Below, piece after piece: positions 14,501 through 26,500 of a DNA stretch of 64,000 nucleotides (positions are counted from its first letter, which is position 1; each line of letters begins with the position of its first letter). Made by a program: the position numbers and the translations under genes. A model generated the notes under the pieces. The model was not told the DNA's origin. It was given only the letters and a program-made list of their open reading frames with translations, and did no database searches. The stretch is from positions 1 through 64,000 of the forward strand of contig JASANC010000859.1 in NCBI GenBank assembly GCA_030248135.1, given 5' to 3'. Origin of the DNA: Theristus sp. LFF4_11. Its lineage: Eukaryota; Nematoda; Chromadorea; Monhysterida; Xyalidae.

Positions 14501-17500
14501 CACGTGTGTTTGTGTGGCACCGAAAATTCGTCAAATCGATTTCAGCACCGAAAATGCTGTTTGCGGACCAAGTGCGGATTGTAGAGCTTTTTTGCCAATT
14601 TCAATAATTTAGTGTATCTGAACGTACACGATGTCATGTTCCCAATATGAATTCAGAACCTGTGTGCGACAACAATGAAACCCTGATTATTGACCAAACT
14701 GGCATTGCCGTGTGTCTCAGCGCATCACATGGCCCAATGAGTTGGCAGCAAGGCAAAGATTATTGCGCCCCGACGCAGAATTCCATGCTTTCACTCAAAT
14801 CGCAGTTAAAATGGGACTTCTTTCAAACACAACGGTTAGTACACGTCGTCAATTTTCGTTTCATGTGCACTACTGGACTTGGTAGGTTGTATTAGCTTCC
14901 ATTGATAATGTTCAGTTTGCTAAAATTAATGAACGACACGTTACTGGAACACGTTTGGATTGGGTTTCGTTACGATGTTGCGACGATGCGTTATCAGTGG
15001 TCAGATGACACGATCTACAGCAAAATCGAGACCGAATGGTTGCCATCCGACTTTAAGGTACACAACACACTAAAACGATCATTTCGCAACTAATTTGCCG
15101 TAGTTAAAATATTTCTACGTATTGCTGATCATGTGCACGTAGCAATTTCATGAAACGCTTTCGTCTCAGGGAGTGATGCGAGCGACCAGATGGCCACTAC
15201 CGCCAGCCGCCGAGACGTACCACTGCGTCTCGAGCACAATCGGCAACAACTGGCGATGGAAGTTTGACGACTGCATAAATTCAAAGCACACTGTTGTCTG
15301 TATGGGCTTACCAAGTGCGTTTGTGCAATGTCTAAAGGCCTGTTTTGTACCTGACGTATGCAGACGTACGTCGACGTACGTCAGGTATGAACGGTAGTAT
15401 GCAGTAACATGAGACCTAAAGTGACGTGTCGTGCCGTACATGCATACGTCTGTATGAACGGCAGTATGCAATAACAGTGACGTGCCGTGCCGTGCCGTAC
15501 GCGCATACGTCTGTATGAACGGCAGCATGCAATAACAGTGACGTGCCGTGCCGTGCCGTACGCGCATACGTCTGTATGAACGGCAGCATGCAATAACAGT
15601 GACGTGCCGTGCCGTGCCGTACATGCATACGTCTGTATGAACGGCAGCATGCAATAACAGTGACGTGCCGTGCCGTGCCGTACATGCATACGTCTGTATG
15701 AACGGCAGCATGCAATAACAGTGACGTGCCGTGCCGTACGCGCATACGTCTGTATGAACGGCAGCATGCAATAACAGTGACGTGCCGTGCCGTGCCGTAC
15801 ATGCATACGTCTGTATGAACGGCAGCATGCAATAACAGTGACGTGCCGTGCCGTACGCGCATACGTCTGTATGAACGGCAGTATGCAATAACAGTGACGT
15901 GCCGTGCCATGCCGTACATGCATTCGTCTGTATGAACGGCAGTATGCAATAACAGTGACGTGCCGTGCCGTACGCGCATACGTCTGTATGAACGGCAGCA
16001 TGCAATAACAGTGACGTGCCGTGCCGTGCCGTACATGCATACGTCTGTATGAACGGCAGCATGCAATAACAGTGACGTGCCGTGCCGTACGCGCATACGT
16101 CTGTATGAACGGCAGCATGCAATAACAGTGACGTGCCGTGCCGTACGCGCATACGTCTGTATGAACGGCAGCATGCAATAACAGTGACGTGCCGTGCCGT
16201 ACGCGCATACGTCTGTATGAACGGCAGTATGCAATAACAGTGACGTGCCGTGCTGTGCCGTACGCGCATACGTCTGTATGAACGGCAGCATGCAATAACA
16301 GTGACGTGCCGTGCCGTGCCGTACGCGCATACGTCAGGTATGCAAACGGGCCTTAACGACAAGTGCCGTGCACTTTCAGGGTTCTGCGCGTCCGTCGGTG
16401 GTACGAGCGCAAGCCAGAACGTCATCTGGCCGCACACTCGCGAAAATCAATACGCTCAGTTCTCGTGCGAAGGCGGCACACGAACGCGTTTCTGCAACCC
16501 GACCGGCGTCTGGGGAACGCCGACTTCCACTTGTTTCGCCTTCTTGGGTGAAACGTGTAATCACGGAGAGCGCTGCCAACTTGGCTCCAAGTGCATCACG
16601 GAAGAAGAGGACAAAGTGTGTCGTTGTCCGCTCGGAACGCGACCCATAATCGACCGTAATCGTACCGACGAATCCTACGCTTGGGTAAGAAGAATTTTGA
16701 AGGTTTCAGAAAAAAACCAAATACACACAGAAAGTCGAACTAAAAAAGTATAAATACACGTAGCGCTATTTGATGGTTTTTGACGCTCACACATAGCGTT
16801 GTGGTGCGACCCAAAGTTTTCAAAATGTCTTTCCAACGCTGTGTTTTACTGTACTGTTTCAACAATAAAACAGGCAAATCGCACCGGGTGCGTGCCCATT
16901 GAATCGTACGTTGGTGAAAACTGCTTGTATAACGAGCTGTGCGTTGGCCGGTCCGTTTGCGATGTTCACACTTGCAAATGTCCAAAAAGTCTCGACGAGT
17001 TTTACGATACGATGCTAAACAAAACACGTTGTGTTAATCGACTCTCTTATGCTGGAGAGCCATGCTCAAACGACGAGTTGTGTCGCGGAGGCTCCGAATG
17101 CTGTGCCGATTTGGTGTGCAAATGTCCCTACGGTTACGCGCCAACGCCAACACCAACAATGAATAACACTGAAAATGCAACTGCAATAACGTCAACAATG
17201 AATGACACCGAAAACGGAGCTCCCCCCGGAAAATTCGTCTGCGTGATGCTGCCGAAGTGTCCAGATATAGTCAACCAGGTTGGTCTCAATTGCGCGCAAA
17301 AAATGAAGTCACATGCAGATGCACATGTTCGTGCACTTGCTGATGCAGAAGCATAAGCCCGTGCTCTTATCGATTCAGATTTTTAACTTCAGTTTTCAGG
17401 AGCAAAAAAAACGGCTGTATCTGCATTGTTTTCAAAAGAAAAATACGGCTCCTCTTGTTCAACAATTTTTTTTAAATGCACGGGTTAGTGCATGTTAATC

Positions 17501-20500
17501 GATAAGTGCACAAACACGTGCATCTGCATGAATATGTGCACGAACATGTGCGTCCACATGTGCATCATCTTTGGTGTGTACTCGAATTAAGACTCTCACT
17601 AACAATTTGTTATCTGTTTTACACAGACGGCGCCTGGAAGAAATAATTGGACGTCCATTTCTGCGTACGACAACGCTACAATGCCGTGTGACATTGGTGG
17701 CTATCAAAGAAGACACTGCACAGCAGACGGCAAGTGGTCGCTGATTGATGCGTCTGCTTGCTTTGCCTACCCCAACACGTCGTGCGCACTTGGCGAGAAC
17801 TGTCTGTCAGGTAAAGTGGAGAACACAAAATTCTGTACAATAATTTCCAACCGAGCGCATATTTCTGCAGGCTCGTCTTGCTTACCGAACGAGAACGGAA
17901 CGATGATCTGTCAGTGTCCAGCCAATACAACGTTATGGGAAGACAAAGTTGGCCGGCACTTCACTTGTACGGCAGTTCTTTCATACGAAAGTGATCCGTG
18001 CGACGGTGGGCAGATTTGTGCTGGCGACACAATCTGCAATGCGTATGGGCGTTGTCAGTGTCACAGTGGATATGTCGCAACAATACATGACGGCATAGGA
18101 CGGGTGTGCGTTCCACGTTAGTTCCGCATGCATTGCAACTTTCGCAACGATAAACGCACTGAAGCATTATTGTACTGAATTGTTACAGCGCCAAGCTGCA
18201 ATGATATGTTCATAAATATGATCGACACTTGCTATGAATACACCAAACGAGATGCATGGTCAGAACTGCTGACCCAATGTAATCACACATTGGTAATTGA
18301 CAATCCAGCAGATTGGAAAATCTTCAAAAAAGCACAGTACGTTTATGCTCAGCAAGCACAAAAGATACGTTTTATTTTTCAAAGGTTTCGAAAGAAATTT
18401 TGGTTTGATTTCAGACAAGCAGCACTGACCGCCTTGATTGTATACAACAACGTTTGGCTTGGATTGAAGTATGACAACGACACGAGGAAACTGGTTTGGT
18501 ACAATGGAACGACATATACTCGGGGCGAAACAACTCAAATATTAACGAACAATACCAATGGACCGCTATCTTGGGCGCCGTGGGATGCAAACGCGAAACA
18601 GGACGCAGACAACGCACGCACAGCGTTATGCGTGTACGTGGCAACCGACGAAGAATCGAAATGGAAATTCGATGACTGCAGTATAAAGAATGAACACGCA
18701 GTTGTGTGTAGACGGCCTGCTGAATTTTGCGGTGGTGACGACATTTGGCCAGCCACGGCACCCGATATGCTGCAGTTTGTTAACTGCTTCGGTCAGTTAC
18801 TTAGATACTTACTTACATGTGTACTTTGAAAATACAAAGGTAATACAGGGTAGTTCAAAAGTATGTACCGCCGCCGCTTGTGTAAAACTCAACGAAATGA
18901 AACACAGATACTAGATGTTGGGATTTTGTGTGTTAAAATTTTTTTAAGATCTTGAGAAAAATTATTCAACTGCTAATCACTGACAGCGTGAAGACTGAAA
19001 CAAAAATGGCAGACTGAAAAAAAACAAAACTTGCAAAGTGACTGCTGCTGCATGTAATTGCATGTACCTAATTAGTGTGAATAACAGTTTCGCATGTGCA
19101 GGCGGCAAACGCAAACGCAAATGCATCCGCACTCCGTACGGGTCGCGTTGGGGCGCGGTCGACTCGGCGCAGTGCAAGTCGTACGTCAACGGCTCGTGCA
19201 CGTTCGGCGAACTCTGCTCCGGCGACTCCGTGTGCATGCCGTGGCGACACGGCACCGTCGAGAAAACCTGCCAGTGCTCGGAGGGCTGGCCGCAAGGCCA
19301 AGCGTCGGGCAACACGATTTGCCAAAAGAACGACGCTTACGTCAACCAGTCGTGCGCGCTGGGACAGTCGTGTCGCGGCGATGCAGTCTGTCAGCATGAT
19401 CACATCTGTCGTTGCGAGCCCGGCATGCACCCGGAATACGACCCGCTGCAAAAGGAGAACGTCTGTAAGCCGGATGAGGCTTATGTCGGCGAGAGCTGCG
19501 CTGAGAAGCAACTATGCAAAGGTGACTCGATGTGCGGCCCATGCGCCGACAAAGCGACCTGCGTCTGCCCCGTCGGCAGCAGGCCCGTCATTGATGTGAA
19601 CTTTGCACACATCAACCGAACTGTCTGCGACGCTGCCTTTTCCTACTATAACGAGCCGTGTTCTGAGGGACAAATCTGCGTCGGCGACACCGTGTGTGAG
19701 GGCGCTGCATGGTGCAAATGTCCGCCCGGAAAAGTACGTCGTCATGCACAGACATATTGTGGTGTACTTAGTCAGAGGTTCTGTGTTTGGTCTTTTATTG
19801 TGGTCGCGCAACTCAATGCGCTCAATAGACAGATAAACAGTTTCATGGATGACGCGGGAATTCAAAATTGGTAAAGTGATCCGAGTCCCCTGCGCGACTT
19901 TGAATTGCCACATAAAGATTGAAACTCTTTCCACGTCTGAACACGCATTCAGACGCAAAACTCTAAAAATTGATATTTGATATATGCTTTTTTGACAACA
20001 AAAAAAACAATCTCGCCTCCCGTACATTACTATTGTGGATTTATTCAAACGTGTCCGGACTAAAATGACGTCATTTGCTTTAAAAACGCCCGTTTGTCAA
20101 AATACAGGCACTAAAATTTCAGTTTGGCGTGACTGATTCGACATTCACCATTTGTTTACGGGAAGAAATCAGCTAAACGGAAAGTATGGTTTGCTGTGAA
20201 CGGCAAGCGCATGTTTGGCGGCAAATGACGTCATTTCATTGGGACACGTTTAAAAAATAGGTCACACCTTCACTGTATTTGGGATAACGAAAGTTTATGA
20301 CCATACAATATTTTAGCTTGTGGTTAACGACACGATGATTGGTAAGCAGAAATGTGAGACAGCTACCGTCAATCCACAAGCGTCCTGTGCGCATGGAGAA
20401 ATTTGCGGAGGCAACTCATACTGCGGCGATGCCTCGACGAACAGAACATGCGTTTGCCCAACTCATCTGCCGAACATATTGGACAACGTACAGTAATAGT

Positions 20501-23500
20501 TTTCTTTTGTACAGTCAGACTGAAAATTTTGGACAATAGCTGATTGGTTGGATTTTGCGTCATGGTTGGACATAGGGTTAGGGGCTTTGAAAATTTTTAT
20601 TTTTATTTTTTGTTTAAAAAATTGGATTTTTTTTAAATAAAAAAAATTGAAATTTTTTTCTCCTATTTTGCTCTGAAAATTCGATTTATGGCATAATTTT
20701 TTAAAGTTCAAACCAAATTTTCTTCCCAACTTCTTTTTGTGCTCAGGTACATTCATTATTTGGTCATTTTGACCGACGTACTCCATGTTTTTTGATTTGG
20801 ATGACTTCTAGGGTCAATTTTTAGCGTTGAAATGACTTAACTGAATTGAAATATCGTTTCAGAAATCGTTTTGTTGCAACTTAGAACATGTTTTTCAGTT
20901 GGTAAGCCATGAGACGAACATGATATCTTGTTGATTGGCGTATGTTATAGGTCTACAATGGAGTTGTGCGATATATTGTCAAACAATTGGAGAGGAGGTG
21001 TTGGTCAATACCACATCACACGACCGTTTTTCAGATACCCGATAACATGGCCACATGTTAAAACTTGCGTGCTAAGCTAAACTAACGTGTTAAACTTGCG
21101 TCTGTCCGTTGCCCGCAACGTCATCGCGAAATCATGGTACGTGTTTTCGATACGATGATTTGAAGAGCGGGCTCTCGCCATGTGGCAGATAGCATAGCTG
21201 GTTGAACCTGAAAGTAAGTGTCTTGGGGGGGGGCGACCGGGTCGACAGGGGTTGCCGACTACAGCAAACAGGAATTTTTGAACACAGTCAAATTTTGGTA
21301 ATTTTCTAAAGAGGAACAACTAAGAACGGTTCAATATTCAAGTACACGTCAAAAATTGTCCTGTTTTACTCTTGAAAATGCAACTTTCCCTCTATGAAAT
21401 GGACATAATTTCAATAAAAAAACGATTTTCGCTCTTATAGTTTTCCGAATCGTTCTGAAAATGGTCTACCTCGTAGCTGAACTCAGCTCGACGAGACGCT
21501 TCGAACAAACCTAACTTGTAAAAAAATTTTAATTTTTTTAATTTAAAAAAATCCGGATTTTTTTCCCTTAATCCTAGTTGGACATCATGCGCGGGCCATT
21601 TTTTTTATTTTTCCGTTGTTTGAGTGTTTGAGTGGATGAATGTTTGGATTGAAAAAAACTTGTGTGTGATTTATGAAATGCAGAAAAGTCAAAAAAAGCA
21701 AATTTTAAGGCAACTTTTATTTTTTTCAGATTTTTTTAAATTCAAATTTTTCTGCATTTCTTAAATGATTAACAAGTTTTGTCCATTAAAAATCCAAACA
21801 TTCATCCACATAAACACTCAAAAATTTAAAAAAAAACTACTTTTGTAGTGAGAATCTATATAATCATGCGGATGCGCGAGCGAGCGTCAGCGAGCGGACA
21901 GCGCATCACGCATAATATGAGCCGTTTTCCCCTCGCGCGCGTTTTTCAAACTTTCTCGCTGCCCTGCAGCGAGCATAGTATAAGCCACAAACTTGGTTCT
22001 GTGCACACGAAACGAACACCCAAAGTTGTGCTTGGAGCCGCGAAAAAATTTTCATCGGACGATTTTTCATACGCTCTAGACACGAAAAACCTATTCTGAA
22101 AATCGTGTTACTTATTTCCCTTTGTCCTTTTTTTTTTCTGGTATGTAATCAACATGTGTGCGCCCTTTCAGTTTTTACCTGCGACACTTTCACAGTCAAA
22201 CAAAAATGTTTCCTGGGGTAATTCCATCCGGAGATTTTGAAAATTGGGTTAATTTTTTACCCAGACCCTGTTTTTGGGTAAAAATTGGGCATTTTTAAAA
22301 GTTCGCAGGGTTTTCACCTGGTTTTAAGTGTGCGCCCTTTCAATTTTTACCTGCGACACTTTCACAGTCGAACAAAAATGTTTCCTGGGGTAATTCCATC
22401 CGGAGATTTTGAAAATCGGATTAATTTTTTACCCAGACCTTGTTTTGGGTAAAAAATTGGGCATTTTTAAAAGTTCGCAGGGTTTTCACCTGGTTTTAAG
22501 TGTGCGCCCTTTCAATTTTTACCTGCGACACTTTCACAGTCGAACAAAAATGTTTCCTGGGGTAATTTCATTCGTAGATTTTAAAAAAAATTTTGCCCGG
22601 GCATTTTTTTCGTCAAAATTGTGCATTTTTTACAGTTCGTAGCATTTCGACTGGGTATCAGCTTTTCACTCTTACAAATTTTGTCTGAGCTACGAAAAAT
22701 AATAGGAAAAAGGTCTAGTCCGTAGGAATTCAATGCGCTGATCACGGATTTTGGGTTAGTTTTCTTACGTGAGCAACTTTAGATGCTGAATCGTGACGAT
22801 TTCGAGCGAATCGGCCGTGGAAATTGGCGAAATCGGTCTAGAAACGAAAAACAAGAAAAGGGTGTTTTCCAGGGTAATTCAATGCGCTGATCACGGATTT
22901 TGGGTTAGTTTTCTTACGTGAGCAACTTTAGATGCTGAATCGTGACGATTTCGGGCGAATAGATGCTGAATCGTGACGATTTCGGGCGAATCGGCCGTGG
23001 AAATTGGCGAAATCGGTCTAGAAACGAAAAACAAGAAAATGGTGTTTTCCAGGGTAATTCAATGCGCTGATCACGGATTTTGGGTTAGTTTTCTTACGTG
23101 AGCAACTGTAGATGCTGAATCGTGACGATTTCGGGCGAATCGGCCGTGGAAATTGGCGAAATCGGTCCAGAAACGAAAAACAAGAAAAATGTGTTTTCCA
23201 GGGTAATTCAATGCGCTGATCACGGATTTTGGGTTAGTTTTCTTACGTGAGCAACTTTAGATGCTGAATCGTGACGATTTCGAGCGAATCGGCCGTGTAA
23301 ATTGGCGAAATCGGTCTAGAAACGAAAAACAAGAAAATGGTGTTTTCCAGGGTAATTCAATGCGCTGATCACGGATTTTGGGTTAGTTTTCTTACGTGAG
23401 CAACTTTAGATGCTGAATCGTGACGATTTCGGGCGAATCGGCCGTGGAAATTGGCGAAATCGGTCTAGAAACGAAAAACAAGAAAATAGTGTTTTCCAGG

Positions 23501-26500
23501 GTAATTCAATGCGCTGATCACGGATTTTGGGTTAGTTTTCTTACGTGAGCAACTTTAGATGCTGAATCGTGACGATTTCGGGCGAATCGGCCGTGTAAAT
23601 TGGCGAAATCGGTCTAGAAACGAAAAACAAGAAAATGGTGTTTTCCAGGGTAATTCAATGCGCTGATCACGGATTTTGGGTTAGTTTTCTTACGTGAGCA
23701 ATTTTAGATGCTGAATCGTGACGATTTCAAGCGAATCGGTCGTTGAAATTGGCGAAATCGGTCTAGAAACGAAAAACAAGAAAATGGTGTTTTTCAGGGT
23801 AATTCAATGCGCTGATCACGGATTTTGGGTTAGTTTTTTAAGTGAGCAACTCTAGATACTGAATCGTGACGATTTCGGGCGAATCGGCCGTGGAAGTTGG
23901 CGAAATCGGTCCAGAAATGAAAAACCAAAACAACGGTGTTTTCCATGGTAATTCAATGCGCTGATCACGGATTCTGGGTTAGTTTTCTTATGTGAGCAAT
24001 TCTAGGTACTGAATCGTGACGATTTCGGACGAATCGGCCGTGGAAATTGGCGAAATCGGTCCAAAAATGAAAAACCAAAACAACGGTGTTTTCCATGGTA
24101 ATTCAATGCGCTGATAACAGATGTTGGGTTAGTTTTTTACGTGAGCAACTTTAGGTGCTGAATTGTGACGATTTCGGGCGAATCGGCAGTGGAAATTGGC
24201 GAAAACGGCCCAGAAACGAAAAACAATAAAAGGGTGTTTTCAGGGTAATTCAATGCGCTGATCACGGATTTTGGGTTAGTTTTTTATGTGAGCAACTCTA
24301 GATACTGAATCGTGACGATTTCGGGCGAATCGGCCGTGGAAATTGGCGAAATCGGTCCAGAAATGAAAAACAAAAAACGGTGTTTTCCATGGTAATTCAA
24401 TGCGCTGATCACGGATTTTGGGCTAGTTTTCTTACGTGAGCAACTCTAGATACTGAATCGTGACGATTTCGGGCGAATCGGCCGTGGAAATTGGCGAAAT
24501 CGGTCCAGAAACGAAAAATAAGAAAAGGATGTTTTCCAGGGTAATTCAATGCGCTGATCACGGATTTTGTGTTAGTTTTTTTATGTGAGCAACTCTAGAT
24601 ACTGAATCGTGACGATTTCGGGCGAATCGGCCGTGGAAATTGGCGAAATTGGTCCAGAAATGAAAAAAAACGGTGTTTTCCATGGTAATTAAATACACTG
24701 ATCACGGATTTTGTGATAGTTTTTTCATGTGAGAACTCTAGAACGAAGTGACGATGTCGGGCGAATCGGCCGTGGAATTTAGTAAAACCGGTCCAGAAAT
24801 GAAAAACAAGAAGTCGGTGTTTTCTATGGTAATTCATTGCGCCGATCACGGCTTTTGGGTCAGTTTTCTTATGTGAGCAATTTCTAGGTACTGAATCGTG
24901 ACGATTTTGGGCGAATCGGCCGTAGAAATAGCATAGACGAAATTGGCCTAAAAACGAAAAATGAAAAACCTGAGTTGTGTGCCCAACGTATTGTGATTTT
25001 GGTCCGACCTTCGGGGCTTATGTAAAAGTCAGAATATTATCTAAAAATGCGGGAGACGCATATAAAAGGAGGAATATGGCCTTGTGTAAGCAGTGAAAGA
25101 CTTGGCTCGACAACCTTTTCAAGTCTCTGATGTGGTACACACGGATACAAGTACATAAGAGTCATATTTTTGCGCCGTTTATTTTTTATTTAGGTTGCAA
25201 GTGGCAACCCTCGTACATTGTAGACAAATGAAACTTTCACATTTGCCTTTTTCTAGCATTTAGCGACCTCTAAAACCACTAAAATAACGATCAGACTTTA
25301 GATCGCTGACACTGGTTTGCACAAAGTGTATCGCAGAGGCATTGGGAACGCAAGGTCTCCTTCTGTGGCAATGACTCACCGGTTTATCCTGGCACAAGAG
25401 TTTGGTAAAAAGGGTGAAAATCAACGGAAGACAACACTTTTTGCACTGGTGCTGCTGTATGCACAGCGGTGCGTACGTTAGCAACAACGATAAAGCTACA
25501 TGCAGCAATGTTTTGCAATCTCTGATGTTTCTGTTTTTTGCACAGAATTTACAGTATAGCCGATTAAACATGGCAGCTTTTTTCAGGGTGCAAGGAGCGC
25601 GCGAATTTTGAATAAAAGAAAAAGAAGTTCAGAAAGCAAATTGTATGCCAAATTTGACGCGTTTTTTAAGCTAATGGATTATCCGTATTATTCTGTTCAT
25701 TCTTTCTCCCTTGCACACATGATTGGAAATTATGTTGGCATTTTTGAAAAAGACAACTCCTAGTCAGCGACTAATCCCGCCTTGACGGACTGCCTCATTT
25801 ATTCGGCCATGCTGTTCAGAATTTCGCACATGATGTGATTTTAGACTAAACTGAAGAGGACAATTGAAAAATATCTAGATAACTTCAAAATTTTTACGCT
25901 TTTCAACAAGCTTGTAAACAACAAACGCGGCGCAAAAATATGACTCTTATGTACTTGTATCCGTGTGTACCACATCAGAGACTTGAAAAGGTTGTCGAGC
26001 CAAGTCTTTCACTGCTTACACAAGGCCATATTCCTCCTTTTATATGCGTCTCCCGCATTTTTAGATATTATTAATTAGCTGCTGCAGCCTGCAGCTCGCA
26101 CAGTACAAAAAAATACAAAATGAAAATTGTCATTGTCAGGTGTGTGTGGGCAAATACGCAATGGTGCTCGAATATTGTGATGGAGCGAACCCATGTCACC
26201 CTCTAACACACGCGACGTGCGTAGACCAGCAGTGTGTCTGCCTTAAACCGCGCTATCACGATCTCGAATGGAAAACGTGTCGCATTAACAGCACACTTTA
26301 TTTCGATCCAATGCTCGGTTTGGCGAAATATTCGGAAGATTGCAATTTAGCGAGAGCTTGTGATCCGACGCAAGGCACGGTATGCCTGCATGGAACATGC
26401 GGATGTTCTGCGGGTAGATCATTCCGCGAGGACAAATGCCTGCTCCGTGGCGAATGCACGAGAGTGGGTGAATTGTTCTACGAAGAACAAGGCAGTTGTC

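Larger units (their letters stand above)
21863..26066. mobile_element. Composite 4.2-kb non-autonomous element inside receptor intron 43 (copy 1)
   Basis: From ATCATGCGGATGCGCGAGCG at the left to a TIR end ATCTAAAAATGCGGG at the right. The order is a unique end of about 240 bp, about three units of a 173-bp repeat (22157-22640), a tandem array of about 149-bp units (22720-24960) and a 1.03-kb module with its own roughly 140-bp inverted termini. The same order is present inverted at 36561-39827. No protein-coding domain was recognised, so it depends on enzymes from elsewhere. It accounts for most of the 5.65-kb intron 20488-26139. Confidence 0.6.

Noticed and set aside
15166..16437. 423-codon minus-strand open frame rich in CRSYRRM and TDVCAYG repeats
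   Set aside because: It lies across the MITE minisatellite. The repeat unit simply lacks stops, and equally long frames run in the other two frames.
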